The notes under the pieces were generated by a model. That model made no database searches. It saw nothing but the letters and a program-made list of their open reading frames with translations, and was not told the origin of the DNA. The translations under genes and the position numbers were made by a program. A DNA stretch of 64,000 bases from the NCBI GenBank assembly GCA_003640385.1, contig RCAB01000093.1:114086-178085 (forward strand), read 5' to 3'. Source of the stretch: Setaria digitata. Taxonomy: Eukaryota; Nematoda; Chromadorea; Rhabditida; Setariidae. Below, piece after piece: positions 36,382 to 48,839 of the stretch (positions within the stretch are counted from its first letter, which is position 1; each line of letters starts with the position of its first letter).

Positions 36382-39250
36382 CTATACAGCACTTTCTAAA
36401 TGATACTTTTTCTCCATTTGTTCCGTTATCCAGCATAAATCACTCCTTGCATCTGTTAGCATATCATTGTCCTGAATTACCTCTGATATTATTGAGTAAC
36501 CTGAAATTATCTGTAAAATAGACGGACCAAAAAATTAGTTGTCCTCTGTTTTCATTTTTCAGATTTTTTTTATTTTTCAATATAACTATTAAGTAATGAA
36601 ATTTCCGACAGGACTTTTTTACCTTCTTTACGCACAAGAAAAATTGTTGTAAGGATTTTTAAAAATAATGTCAATTTTCATTTTTTCCATATTTTGAACT
36701 TAACGAATAATTGCAGCTTCGATTTTTATCCCGTCCTCTAAAGTCAAAAATCACACGTTTTGATAAAAATTAAAACTCATCTGAAATTAGTCAAATAAAA
36801 ATCGAAAATAGGCATGGTTTATCTCAATAATTATTAGAAAACAAAAATTTCAAATTTGTATTATTGTATCCAATTCAAACTAAGAATTCAAAAAATATTA
36901 TTTATCATGAAGAATCAGAACCAAAAAATACTATAAATCTTGCTTTAAAGCCCATGCCAGCAATTTTAAACTTAATGGATATCTGCAACCGCAATAAAGG
37001 AAATCAGATCATTCTAATTAAGACTAATTTGAAGTCTTACCACTCATTTCATGAATAGCCTTAAGGCCAATCCCATGATTAGAAATGATTCGCAAGCATT
37101 GCGCAGCTCGTACTTGAATACGTCTGCAGCAATTACCATTTATCCTATTACGTGATTTTAACATCAAGAGTAGGAGGTCAACTGCGCCTTGTCCAATCAG
37201 CGCCTCAATGTAGGCCCCATTTGCAAGACTCATAAAAACTGTTAGTAACTGAAATTTCAGATTTTTTTTTAGAAAAGCAAATTTGGAATTTCAAGAAATA
37301 AAGAATTAACTCATCTTGCTCTGTTAACTACTCATCACTACTAGAATTCATCGGAAGTTGAATGAGGTCAATTTACCTGTTCCTGAATGTATACATTGTG
37401 ACATTTCGGACGTTTATACGCTTGAACTAAACGTCTGATAGCGTTATGTTCGTAGAGGATATCAATTGCACCGTTTTCTTGTATGGCGATATTTGCCAAT
37501 GCTGCTATTGCTAGCAGTAGTGATTCCGCCACTTTAGTTTTATCAACAATTTCTGGAAATTGCAATAGTTGCAACATCCGGAAAACCGAAAAGATCATAA
37601 TGATTGTAAATGAAGTGATTATTTGATTAGATTCAATGAATGCATAATATGCCATCAGTGATACGCAATCGCTATCATTGTATATTGTGAATAAAGTGGT
37701 GGAAGTTAAGTGACAGGAAAATCATCGAGTAATTCCCATAAAGATAAATGGTTGAAGTTTACAGTAGAACAACGCGATTTGAAATTAAAAATCGAAAAGA
37801 AATTAAAAACTGAATACCGAGAATTCGTATAATAACTCTTGGCATCATATTACCGAGTCGAACATAATTTTGAGTAGGATTTGTTAATTGCGTTAATATA
37901 CCAGCTGCTTCCGCTGAGCAAGCTATTGTGGAGGTAAATAGCAATTGAATAATTAGCTCAAATTTATTAAGCTGAAGAAAATTTTTTAATTAAAGTCCTG
38001 ATGGTAAAATGTTTTAAAATTTCTAGAGAAAGACAGATAATGCTAAAGATATGGCTCCTTGTAGTGTCTAATTTAGGTAGCCTTTAATTCATCATTCTAG
38101 TTAAAGCTTATTAGATGATCTAAAAGTTCTTATAGTTCCAGATAGAGTTTAAAATTTCCCTTTTACTGCTGGATCGTTGACTGAATTACTACCACTTACT
38201 GCTAGAAGTTTCACTGCTCCCCGATAGTTGCCACATAAGACGGCAAGACCTCGAAGTAGAAGTTGTAAGGTAGCATTCGGAATCGAAGGTACTTCGCAGA
38301 AATACAATAACGAATCCAAACCACCACACTAAATTATCGATTAGACTTCCTTAAACTGTTTGAAAAAATGTTGAATCATGAAGAAATTATTTCTGTATAT
38401 GACCCTTTTATAAAATCATTGAAAAATAGACAATTTCTCATAAGGTATAAAAATTGAAAGATAATCTTTTTCCAGTTCTAATTGATTAGTTTTTTTTTTG
38501 TGATTAATATTTTCATTTTTTTTTTCATTAATTAAAAAAAATCTATTTTAGAGGCTCGTAAAATTTCATCAACATTTTAGCTTTATGTAAAAATCGATAG
38601 TTCGTATGCGTTAGTATGGCAGGTGTTAATACCTGTATGATAGTGATACAAATTTCATCGCCAAAAAGCATGAGATGTATGAGATGCTCGAGCGCAATCA
38701 CCAGTAATCGATCTCGACTGGTGCATTCGCTCAGGTGTGCTGATATTATCCGCGCAAAAATGATCAACACCGCATTCACTGTCTTTTCCAATAAAACAAT
38801 CAAAAATTTGGACGCAACTACCGGCCTTTGCGTATGGTGTCGCTTCGATTCCAAGTCGCAAATCATTCGCTGTATCGTTGTAATATCCTCAAAACGAATT
38901 AGTTCTCAGTTACAGTGGTTCTATGAATGTATCAAGTGAACTATCTAGACAGCAAATCAATGATGTCATCCTCTCCAACTCAATTTAATTTGCAGCAATT
39001 TCACGTTTGACGTGTATTGTTCATAGTAATATGTAATTCGCATACTTACGGGGACAGAAAGAAACGCAAAACATGGAGAACATTGAATTGTGGCAATTAG
39101 TACTTTCGTTTCACAGACTAAATCATTGGTGCACTTCTCATTAATTTCATCGTTTAGCACTGAGTGCAACGTACTGGATACACGTAAGACGTGATCAATT
39201 GTATCTTGAAATTTATGATTTACACACTTTTCAATCATTACCAGTTTCAT
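36382..39250 (-). CDS. insc: Inscuteable-like armadillo-repeat half, 7 exons
   Basis: 407-aa model: exons 39050-39250, 38633-38869, 38200-38328, 37818-37971, 37377-37552, 37041-37248, 36382-36500 (stop TAG). Phases agree throughout. Blocks align with human INSC: CGGLDSLLYFC (EGGVVALFKVC), CSAEAAGILTQLTNP (AEAAAVVAQVTSP), LLLAIAALANIAI (LLASAALANITF), HNAIRRLVQA (LNAIRVLLEA), YIQEQLLTVFMSLANGA (YTRDQIVTILANMSVLE). These are armadillo helices. Family role: adaptor joining the Par3/Par6/aPKC complex to LGN/Pins to orient the spindle in asymmetric division. The C-terminus ends ESAV, a class I PDZ-ligand pattern, as human INSC ends ESFV. The N-terminal LGN-binding motif is absent here and sits in the upstream unit (39402-42834). 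Exon 2 could start at 38887 via a GAG acceptor, adding six residues. In-frame stops precede the ATG at 39250 with no usable acceptor between. Confidence 0.8.
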
Positions 39251-39401
39251 AGTAGAATAGCGAAGACATAATCACAGTGATTAATTAAACAGATTAGCAC
39301 TGCCTGAGTTGATTAAGGAATTATTTAAAATAAATAAAATAAAAGAAAGAATCAGATTAAATGCATCAGCCTTAATCGAAGTGATCTTTAAAAAACGGCA
39401 A
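39251..39401 (-). other. Short spacer between the two Inscuteable-like units
   Basis: On the minus strand this 151-base spacer runs from the stop of the upstream unit to the ATG of the armadillo unit. It has a T-rich stretch, then ATCAACTCAG (acceptor-like) about 53 bases before the ATG, but no AATAAA. The spacing resembles the gap between genes of a nematode operon, or an intron of one gene whose splice sites I cannot match. Confidence 0.5.
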
Positions 39402-42400
39402 TTATTGGCGCTTAGAGTTTTTTTCTTTTGATTTCAACAACTCACTGGCCATTCGAGCATAACTTGGCAAGCTATTTTCTGAAAATGTTTGATCACAGTT
39501 GAACGACGGATTCTGGAAATTCACTTCCGCTGATCCTTGTCCTGAATCTGTGCTACTGTTCGTGCTTGAAGTTGTTACTGCACTTCTTCCAGGTGACGCT
39601 GATTTAGCAGTGCCGTCATCAACGTCATTACCGGAACACCTGAATAAGCAAAGATTCAGCGCATGCGGAAAATATCGCTAACTGGAAGATCTCAAACCGA
39701 TCCCATAAAATCTTTTCTGATTCAACAAACTGTCACCTAGAAACATTTGAAATGGATTTTGAGAGTTCCGAGCTAGTTGGTGCATCAAGCAGTACCTGTA
39801 ATGTTGTTTGACCATTGACGCGAAAAATTTTCAGCTGTAAAATTTAGAAAAAATTCAATAGAAGTTGAAAATCAGCATAAAAAATAATAGTTATTTGAAG
39901 AATTAAAATTATTGGCTCTTTTAAATAAATAAGCCAGTCATTATTTTTTACAATTATACAAAAAATAATGCTAATGATTTCCATTTACCTGCCTGCAGTT
40001 TGAATCTACTTGCTCAGAATTTGCTGCTCGGTACGGTAGTCGAATATGTTTGTTAGCCGTTAACTGATCTCGATTACGGTTATTTAATGAATCGGATGTT
40101 TTACTTGGTTTCACTTTTCTCTACAACTTACCAATTTTTTAAAATGAATTCTTGGAAAAAACTTTAAGGAATTTATTCAGTTAGTTGATATTTCAAAATA
40201 AGAAAAGGCCAAATTTTGTTAAGTAAAAATTCTACTACTAATTGTTGGAGACTGAACAAGTCATTGTTTTAATTTTCATTAAACTAATAACACCAACCAG
40301 TCCAAGGATTGTTGCTTTTGATGGCTTGTTGAATTTTATGGAAGATGCATTCGATATCTGTGAATCATTTTGCTTAACAGTGAACACTTTGCAGAAATTT
40401 TCAAACTGATCAGTACTATCTGTTAGAGAGAAATCGGATCCCATCGAACGCACCAGTTTCCGGTTATCCGAACTATCGAGAATATCAGTAACATTTATGA
40501 AATGTGGGGAAGATTGTTTGGCAAGATTTGATTGATTTTTCGAGCAGGTGAGATTAGAGCTTCGACTATGTTGTTCAGTAGAGGAGGAGAACGTATCATC
40601 CGTTTTCGATATCCGTTCATTAGTATCAGTTTTCAGCGGCAGTAGTTCGGAAGGTGAACAGACCGAAGAAGTGTCAGAATGTGAAACATATGCTACCACT
40701 GTTCCATTGGCAGTCTAAAACAAGCCTACCATATTTTAAATTTGAGAAATAAAATTTAAGTTTAGAAAAAAGAAACAGCAGAATCTGGAAGAATTATGTC
40801 ACGGTGTGATATCAACCTCAACACACGTGTTACACGTGTTACACGTGGTAGCTTCAAGCTTCACTTCTCAGCAATCAATCTATAGCTTATGCCATGTCAT
40901 CTAAGAATAGAAGTATATCACCTCACTATTTCTAAAATGTCATTTCATTACCGTTTTTATTTTGTTGCTTGATTTACGACCGCTGATAACCGATTCGTTT
41001 TGTTTCTGTTTTTGCAGCTGTTGAAGACTTAGTCGGTGTCTTCTCTGGGATTTCCGGCACATTCTATATCGATAGCCATATCCTCTGGTAGAAATTTTCG
41101 GTGTAAGGGATCGATCTGTGGAGCAAAAACCCGCTCGTGCATTGTGTGGAGGTATTATTGGTACTATTGATGTACCAGGTGTCATATTTGGTATATCACT
41201 GATACCATAATCACATTTTGATTCCAGTTGTATTAGCTTATCATTCTTACGTGTGCTACTATCACCCGAATCATTACAAGATTTTACACGAATAAAAGCT
41301 GATAATGATGTTGGACTACACCTGTAATTATATATTTACTGCTGCTACTGCTTCTTGCAATAATAAATTTAAAAAAAAAACTTGTTTGCAAAAATATTGG
41401 TACTATTCTAAGCAGTTCAAATTTCTCTTGATTTAAATTTCATTTTGAAAGATGGAATATTCTAATCCTTATAGTATTGTAATATTAATTTAATTAACCT
41501 TGTAGAGGTAACTGGTGTTTCGTCAAGTCGATAGCACACCGTGGTACGATATTTTGCATTGTTCATCACCGGTGCTGGTGTTGAAGCAGTCAGAACATGT
41601 CCGGAAGATGGCGATATCATTCGGGCAATACATCGTTGTGGTTTCTTTGGTGGTAATGAACTGCTACTGTTTACAAATTTGATTTGAAAAAACTGTCCAA
41701 ATGTTTTTAAATTATTACTTTGAACTCATTATCTCTTAATACAACATGAATCTTTTCCCAGCCACCACTTTTTAAATGGCTCAAAAATTTGAATGACGAT
41801 TTTGTTTTCATTTAATTTTGGAAGTAAAGTTAATCGCTCTGATAAAATCGAAGTATGAAAAGTTCCAAAAATTATTCCATTTGCAAAATTAGTAGATGAT
41901 TCAAAATAACTGTTGTCATGCCATTGCTATATTAGAAATTAAATAACGTTTTCTTCTGATTCTAATTTTGAGTAAGCATCTAATATTTATCGAGAAGTAA
42001 AAGAATACTGGAAATTTTTCAATTCAAATGTGTAAAAACTCTACTTTTTTCAATTTCTATAACTTCATTGCTTACTTGCCTTAATTTGACAACTGAAAAA
42101 ATGCCGAGAAAAGAAGAAAATAACAAATCAATTCAATCAAAAATATTCAGCAATGAGTCCAGAATAGTAATAGTTTGCAGATCCGGAATAATCAATCTTA
42201 GAAAAGAAAGATTGATCAATGACATGTTCACTGAGAGATTAAACTTTTAATTCTACCTGTTTGTAGTCGATTTAAACCAATATTGCACTCAAAGACTCAA
42301 AATACATTTTTCTAACAATGAATTTTATAATATTGAGAAGCCATTGAGCATTTAAAATTGAAAAAGTCCAGCATTATTTGCCTGTCCGAATACTATTTGA

Positions 42401-42834
42401 TAAAAGTCTCGTCGAAATAAATATTCGAAGTGTTTCATGTTTGTTGTTATTAACTCATAATTGAATTTATTTTATACAGTAAATTAATAGCTTTCTATAC
42501 CTTCTATTGTCTAATAGAACTTGCTCCGTTTCATTTGCAACCTGATTTGATGCCATTGATAAGTGCTGTCGCTCCGTGCTATTCAAAAATGATTTTGCAT
42601 ATAAAATGAAGACACATTCGGGCTCACTGGTAACCGTCAATTCCGTGAGCCATTCTTGAATATTACGTGATGCTTTAGTATATAAAGCATCAAGTTTTCT
42701 GACGTCTTCATCCATTTGATCGCTTTGTACTTCTGAAGTAAATGAATTCTGAATAAATGTGTCCACTCAAGTATTATTCTCTTCTATAGTACCGTGTATT
42801 TCATACTTTCAACCTGTTCACGTGATAATTCCAT
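39402..42834 (-). CDS. insc: Inscuteable-like N-terminal half with LGN-binding motif, 8 exons
   Basis: 563-aa model: exons 42814-42834, 42501-42748, 41499-41666, 40952-41321, 40298-40714, 39989-40120, 39737-39834, 39402-39639 (stop TAA). All borders are GT/AG and all phases agree, including the 21-base first exon (MELSREQ). Residues about 32-60 read NIQEWLTELTVTSEPECVF then ILYAK, matching the LGN/Pins-binding peptide of Inscuteable (human SVQRWMEDLKLMTECECMCV then LQAK). The remaining 480 residues are low-complexity: Ser/Thr/Pro-rich, a basic Arg/Lys/Gln stretch (RKSQRRHRLSLQQLQKQKQ), no recognisable domain. It ends KEKNSKRQ. Together with the unit downstream it would make a complete Inscuteable of about 970 residues with a long disordered middle, as in insects. 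Whether it is a separate cistron or joined by an unseen splice is open. Confidence 0.72.
40824..40847. promoter_or_regulatory. Three CACGTG E-boxes at exact 9-bp spacing
   Basis: CACGTG occurs at 40824-40829, 40833-40838 and 40842-40847, separated by TTA, giving a 9-bp tandem unit. It lies in the intron between exons 4 and 5 of the upstream Inscuteable-like unit. CACGTG is the core site of bHLH/bHLH-Zip factors; function here is inference. Confidence 0.5.
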
Positions 42835-44030
42835 TCTTCCAGTAAAGATATTAGCAATCACAGTAATTCCTACTCTAGTAGCTACAAATGTACTAAGTTG
42901 TCATCCAGTTCATTTGTGGAAATTTCAGGAAAATCGTACTGGCTACTCCTATTTCTAGGTAGCAAAACATAAGACACTTGTCTTTTAATCTTTCTAATGA
43001 AAAACGCTTTGCATTCTTATCACTAGAGGTCAATGCTGATTATCAAAAGTGATCTATGAAGAACTTTACTTCCTTTTATTTTAAAATGGAAATGAAATGA
43101 ACAAAAAAGATACTTGCACTTTCTAAGAATAAAGCAAAAAATATGAAAAATTCCAAAAGTTCACATGCAAATTTTTCTTTCTTGCCTATAATTACTCCAT
43201 TGCTTCGGCATGGATAGTTTCAAAAAAAAAAAAAAAAAAGGTCATTTAAGTTGTATTTCAGCAATAATGCAATAATGAAAAATGCAAGTACTAAAGCGTC
43301 ACAAGTAATTTTCAAATTTTTCATTTTTTCGAACTTTTTTTTGATAAAAAGATCGGAATTTAATCAAATGAAAAGTTAATCAAATATGATGAGTTCGGAA
43401 TAATCAAAAAAAAAAAAAGTTACGGGAAAATATTTGCAGCAGTTTTCTTTGTTTTATTATTAGCTATATTTGTTCAGTCTAAAATAAATATTCAACAAGT
43501 CTCTTAACAATTAGCAACGAATTTAAATATAAGACTGACTTTAAAGGTGAAGTTCAATGTACCTTTTTCCGAAGAAATGAGAGATTTTGGGAAAGAAGCA
43601 GAAAGCGAAGTAAGAAGTTATGAGCAAATCCTAGGTTCCTTGCTTTTTATTTTGGAAGTAAATGGTCTAGGACTTTAATATATCCAATCTCTCACCGATA
43701 CTTTAATTCTTTTCTAGTATTAGGTGTAGTGGGACAATACTATTCATTTTTCACCTGTATAGGGTAAAACATACGTTAAATGGAAATGAAGAAATAAGTT
43801 TATAAATGAATAAAAATGAAGGATTGAACAAAGTCATTTAATTAGTCAATTGATTAAATGAATGGATTTTGGAAATGTAAGATAGGAGAATTTAAAGCAT
43901 GAGAAGCTTTTCATTGGAACTGCTACCGAAAAAGGACAAAATTTCTTTGAAGACTGAGAAATTACGAAAGATGATTAGAAATATTTAATACGACAGAACA
44001 ACGATCGGGAGGGGAAGAGATGAAAGAAGG

Positions 44031-44066
<36 letters not shown>

Positions 44067-44079
44067 GGAAGGAAGGAAG
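44031..44079. repeat. GA/GGAA microsatellite
   Basis: (GA)n interrupted once by GGG, passing into GGAA units. Simple-sequence repeat. Confidence 0.95.
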
Positions 44080-47000
44080 TGAACAGCAAAATTGAATGGA
44101 AGAAAAATTGGGAAAAGAAAATGCTGATATTACCGAGTAAAGTAAGTACCATTCCAATACTTGATGCAAAATCAAACGTTAACTCCCTTGTCGTCCTATT
44201 AATTACAGAAAGGAAGGATGGAATTGGTTATCATCTCATTTTTATCTTATCTTTATTTATCTTATCATCTATCACGTATAAAAGAATAGATCACGTAAGA
44301 AATTTCACCTATCCATACACATCACACTGTCACATATCAAGCATAATGAACTATTGGAAGCTACATCAATTTGGCATAAATTGACGTGAAAGAGATAGAT
44401 GTAGATTTGAGTTAAATAGGACGGTTGTGCTATCACTCCGGATCCTCTCTGAGTACGATCCGCAATTCTGAACCGGAACAGCCTGGTGTTAAACTGATCA
44501 GGAGGTTATAATAAATGTTTCAAATACGATTACTTCAATTTCAATACGGGATTGGCTAGATTTACATTTATATTTACACCTTTTACCTCATTTATATTTG
44601 TTTACTGATATTTATTTTTGTTGAGTTACCTCATTTACACCTCCTATGCCAAATGTGGTGGTGAAAATAGCGGTATCACCAGCAGTGTCATGTAGGGATA
44701 ACATCGTGAAGTGATTAAATGTCATGCGTTATCGTTAAATTGATCTACATATTTATAACATGAACTGGTTTTTGAATAACTTGTTATAATGATAAGATGA
44801 TAAAATGATGACTGTAATGATAATAGAAACAACACCTAGACTAGTTTCAATTCATTAATTCAACTTATGTCATAAATTCTTTTTACAGTGATATACTGCA
44901 GATATCGCTATCATCACCTTAATCGCTGCAATCACTAGTGTCATTATAATCATTATTATCATTACGATAAAATAACAGTTATGCGGTTTGAAATGATTAA
45001 CTAATTCATATGCTATTGTCATATATTTGATTATTCATATTAAATGTGGCCTAATTTATTGACAATTGATTGATTGAGGTGTACACTTTATAACTACTTT
45101 ACAACTCATACCATAAATTCTTTTCCATTCATTCGCTTCTGAAGATGGTAATTGAAAAAGTAAAAACTGTTGATGTAGGAAGAAACACGAAATTTATTAA
45201 TTCAGTAATTGTCAATATTTATCAGCTGGCACCAAATTGAAAGCTGGAGAATCTTTCTCGGAGGTGTGGTGGCTACGAAACTATCGGATGCTGAAATGGA
45301 TACAAATAAATTTAGTAATTAATTTCATCACATGAGAATAAAATGTTTTTTTCTTGAAAGTACACTGTATTTAAGTTCAAGGACGAGCAGAATTAATTGT
45401 ATCATAATGTGTTATTATTTAGAATCTCTCTGTGCTTCATACTGCTCATAAAATTTATATCTTTTATATTTGATTGTACGAAAGTTCATTGCTCTTGGCA
45501 AAGTGAAATAAAACGATAAAGAAGAAATTGAACTCACCACTTCAGTCAGCAGCAACATTGATAAATGATAAAGATAAGGACAAATGAAAATACTATATCC
45601 TCTTTTAATAATTCCATAATGGTAGAAGCTCTAGTATGTGGTAAAAATTAACTAACTAATTAATTGGTTCACCTATTCGATTTGCAATAACAAGCATCGA
45701 TAAACATAAATTATAATGTTAGACTTGTAGCATTCCACAAATATAATCAGTGCTAAAATGTTGGCTATTGCATGTGTAACTTAACAAATGTTATTTAGCA
45801 ATTATTTTCCATATATCTAAGAGTCTTTCCAGACGTTATTTGATATATTCTCTGTTTAAGTTGCACCTTCTTACTTATTAATGCATTAAGCCAATTAAAA
45901 AGAAAAATCTAATTGGCCTTAGTTTACTGACATAATCATGACACTGAAATGACTGCACTTCGAAGAAATGGGAATCAGAAATGAATAAATGTTCAAAAAA
46001 CTTAAGGAAAATTTTCTTTATTTTATATTATAATTGAAAAAAGAGAGCGTTAGTATACAAAAAATGGCAAAATTTTAAAGGCTCTAAAATTTTGCAATCT
46101 AACAGAAATTAAATTCAGAAGTTTTGCAAATATTTACGATCTATGATTGTGCATAATGATTATGAAAAAAAAGGATGAAAGAATTTGCTTAGTTTTAGTT
46201 GTACAGTATAACGAATAGCTCTACATCAGAATTATTTCATAAAAGGAGTACAACTAAATCGATTTGAAAAAAGATAATGTATTTCGAGCATATGCATTAT
46301 AATGAGCAGTATGTAATCATAAATTTGATATTCTCAATTATGTTTATCATCGTGGATGACAATATTAATGATAAATTTCATATTTTCAGTGCACGTTTAT
46401 CATGGAACATAAATAATATTTATGATAAATATGATAATTTTGTTAAAATATTTCTTACGATAGAAAACAATATCAGCTCATATTTGACGGTCTTAACCCT
46501 ATCTATAATGATTATCAGCAATAGTTATCTTATTTCAATTGATTGTGAAAGTTATGGACGAACGATGGAAGGTAAAGGTATCATAAACCGAGAAATGGAT
46601 AATCACTCAAACACTTGACATACAAATAATAATATTCAATACTATTATTGAAGTGAAAGATTTACTTAGATCTGCTAGCACTCGATGACAGCTGCTCATT
46701 AGTCAAGATTGTGTATTTTAATGATTTCATCTCACTTTTCTTATCCTCCATCATCATCATTACCACTATCACTGTCACTATCGCGATCAGTATTTGTTGT
46801 TATTGTTGTTTGCTGATGGAAATCTGAATTAGTGTGGTGAAGGTGAGATGATGTTCAGAGGAATGATTGTAATATTGCACAAGACGAGAGATAACTAGCT
46901 TGAACGTCCATAGAGAATTAGATTTGGAGGATTTTCGCGAAACTCAAGTCTTGTCTAAGGAATGTATTTTCTAGTTGGAACTACCTGCCCTTATGCACCT

Positions 47001-47394
47001 AATTCTACCTACCTGAACCAAAATAGATTCTACTCTTCAGGGGCGGATAATGATTTATCTGATAGTATCAGTTGAATTCTACGACAAGGTATTTCCATCA
47101 ATGATTATTATGAACTTTTTTGATGGACCACAGTAAATCATTCGCGAAGTTTCCTTACTTCTTTGTAAAATTGTTATGAGCCATATTATCTGGGATATTG
47201 GAAGAGCTTGCTATTAGCGATGATAATGCTAAAAAGAATATCTATTAATATTAATAATAAAAATACAGAAGAAGGAAGTGATCTTACGTAAAATTCACCA
47301 CTCCAACAATAGCAAACCAGAGCTGGGCATTTTCTGGCTCCATTTTTTCCTTTCTGCCCTCCAAAATCCTAGTTCAGCTTACTTTTTTATATGT

Positions 47395-47560
47395 TAATAA
47401 TAGCAAATGTCCAACTCTGGTATGCTATTATTTTTATATGTTAATAATAATAGCCAATAATAACAATAATAATAGAAATAACAATAAAATAATAATAATA
47501 AAACAATAATAATAACAAATAATAATTTTAATATAATAATCACTTTTTGCATCACCATCA
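47395..47560. repeat. AAT trinucleotide-rich tract
   Basis: Imperfect AATAATAAT/AACAATAAT repetition over about 165 bases. An apparent Leu/Ile-rich reading frame on the minus strand is a product of it. Confidence 0.9.
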
Positions 47561-48222
47561 TTATTACTGATGTTGTATCATTATTGTCAGTCAGCATTTC
47601 TATTATTAACAATAGTGATATTAAGAATTATTATTATCAATATATTTTATATTTCTATTATATAAGATTATTTTATAAAAATAATCTTCAAATAGCAAAT
47701 ATTTCAGGATAATTCCGAAACTTTCTGGCATTCAGTAAAATATTTTTGGAATCACTCAGCAGAAAGTGCTTCGGAATCAGTAAAATTCAGAAATTTTCTG
47801 CTAAGTGAGGAATAAAGAAATGGAATGAGTGGATATGAAGATGCAAAAAAGAGTGGAAAACTATCGGCAAACATCTGTTCAATCTCCGAATCTCGAGGTG
47901 ACGATCTCGAGGTCGGGAGCTCTGAGAGTTTATAAAACATATTGCATCATCGATTTCTTCTTTCAGACAGTACTGTTTTTTAAAATCAATCTACTACGGA
48001 CTCCTCTGGCTCTGTTGTTCGGTTCAGCTGTAGATGACTACTTGGTCAATCTTCACTCTGTGCATCAACTGGTCAGTGGCTAGTGCAGTAAGTAGCCGGT
48101 CACTTCCTAGTGGTCACTCAACAATATATTTCACCTCACAAGAATTTTCAAATATTTCATTGAGACGTTAAATTTTCAAATAGTTCACTGTGTACAGAGT
48201 TTCGCTTTTAATTAGGTAATTA

Positions 48223-48477
48223 CGTCTTAATCAGATGTTTCAAGTAGGCTTTGTCATTTGCATTCAAGTATACTTCGAGATTCTCGCATACAAGATGAGT
48301 CAACAATTACAAATATTAATTAGGAGTTTCTAAGGAAGAAAAGAGTTCTNCGTCTTAATCAGATGTTTCAAGTAGGCTTTGTCATTTGCATTCAAGTGTA
48401 CTTCGAGATTCTCGCATACAAGATGAGTCAACAATTACAAATATTAATTAGGAGTTTCTAAGGAAGAAAAGAGTTCT
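48223..48477. repeat. 127-bp direct duplication around a single N (48350)
   Basis: 48223-48349 and 48351-48477 are identical except one transition (AAGTATAC versus AAGTGTAC). It is intergenic, 0.4 kb before glutathione synthetase. Confidence 0.9.
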
Positions 48478-48839
48478 CATAGTTTGACAAATCTTTCTGA
48501 AAAGTTTTTTGTGATGGGGTGTAAACAGAGGTTGTAGGATATCTCGAGAGACACTACTGTAGAATAATTTGTTAAGTCAGATAAAAAAGTATACTGAAAA
48601 GAATACCTACCATGTAAGCTTGTGATTGCAACATGTAAGGGAGGAGAAGGGAGATGAGGGTGAGAGAGAAAAGGAATGAATTAACTGGTATAATTTTGCG
48701 TTACGTGAGGTGACCTGAAAATGACCTGACTAAACAATGGTTTTCTTATTTCTAGTAATTTTTACGAGTAATTTATCAATTTGGAATTTTGTTGAATGCA
48801 GGGATCAAATTGGATTTAAATCATTGGAGGGATAAGTAA

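Larger units (their letters stand above)
42835..48839. other. Six-kilobase interval without a supported gene
   Basis: AT-rich, with a GA microsatellite (44031-44079), a long AAT-rich tract (47395-47560), scattered GAT/ATC repetition, and a 127-bp duplication around the N at 48350. A 113-codon frame at 46277-46618 has extreme Ile/Asn/Tyr content and no family resemblance. The right end should contain the glutathione synthetase promoter; a GAATGCAG acceptor at 48794-48801 precedes its ATG by 39 bases. Confidence 0.5.

Noticed and set aside
38616..38939. + strand 107-codon frame and a second minus frame (38655-38861)
   Set aside because: Shadows of the Inscuteable armadillo exon 38633-38869; only the frame kept joins both neighbours in phase and matches the family.
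46277..46618. 113-codon + frame
   Set aside because: Composition dominated by Ile, Asn, Tyr, Ser as expected from AT-rich DNA; no splice signals, no motif.
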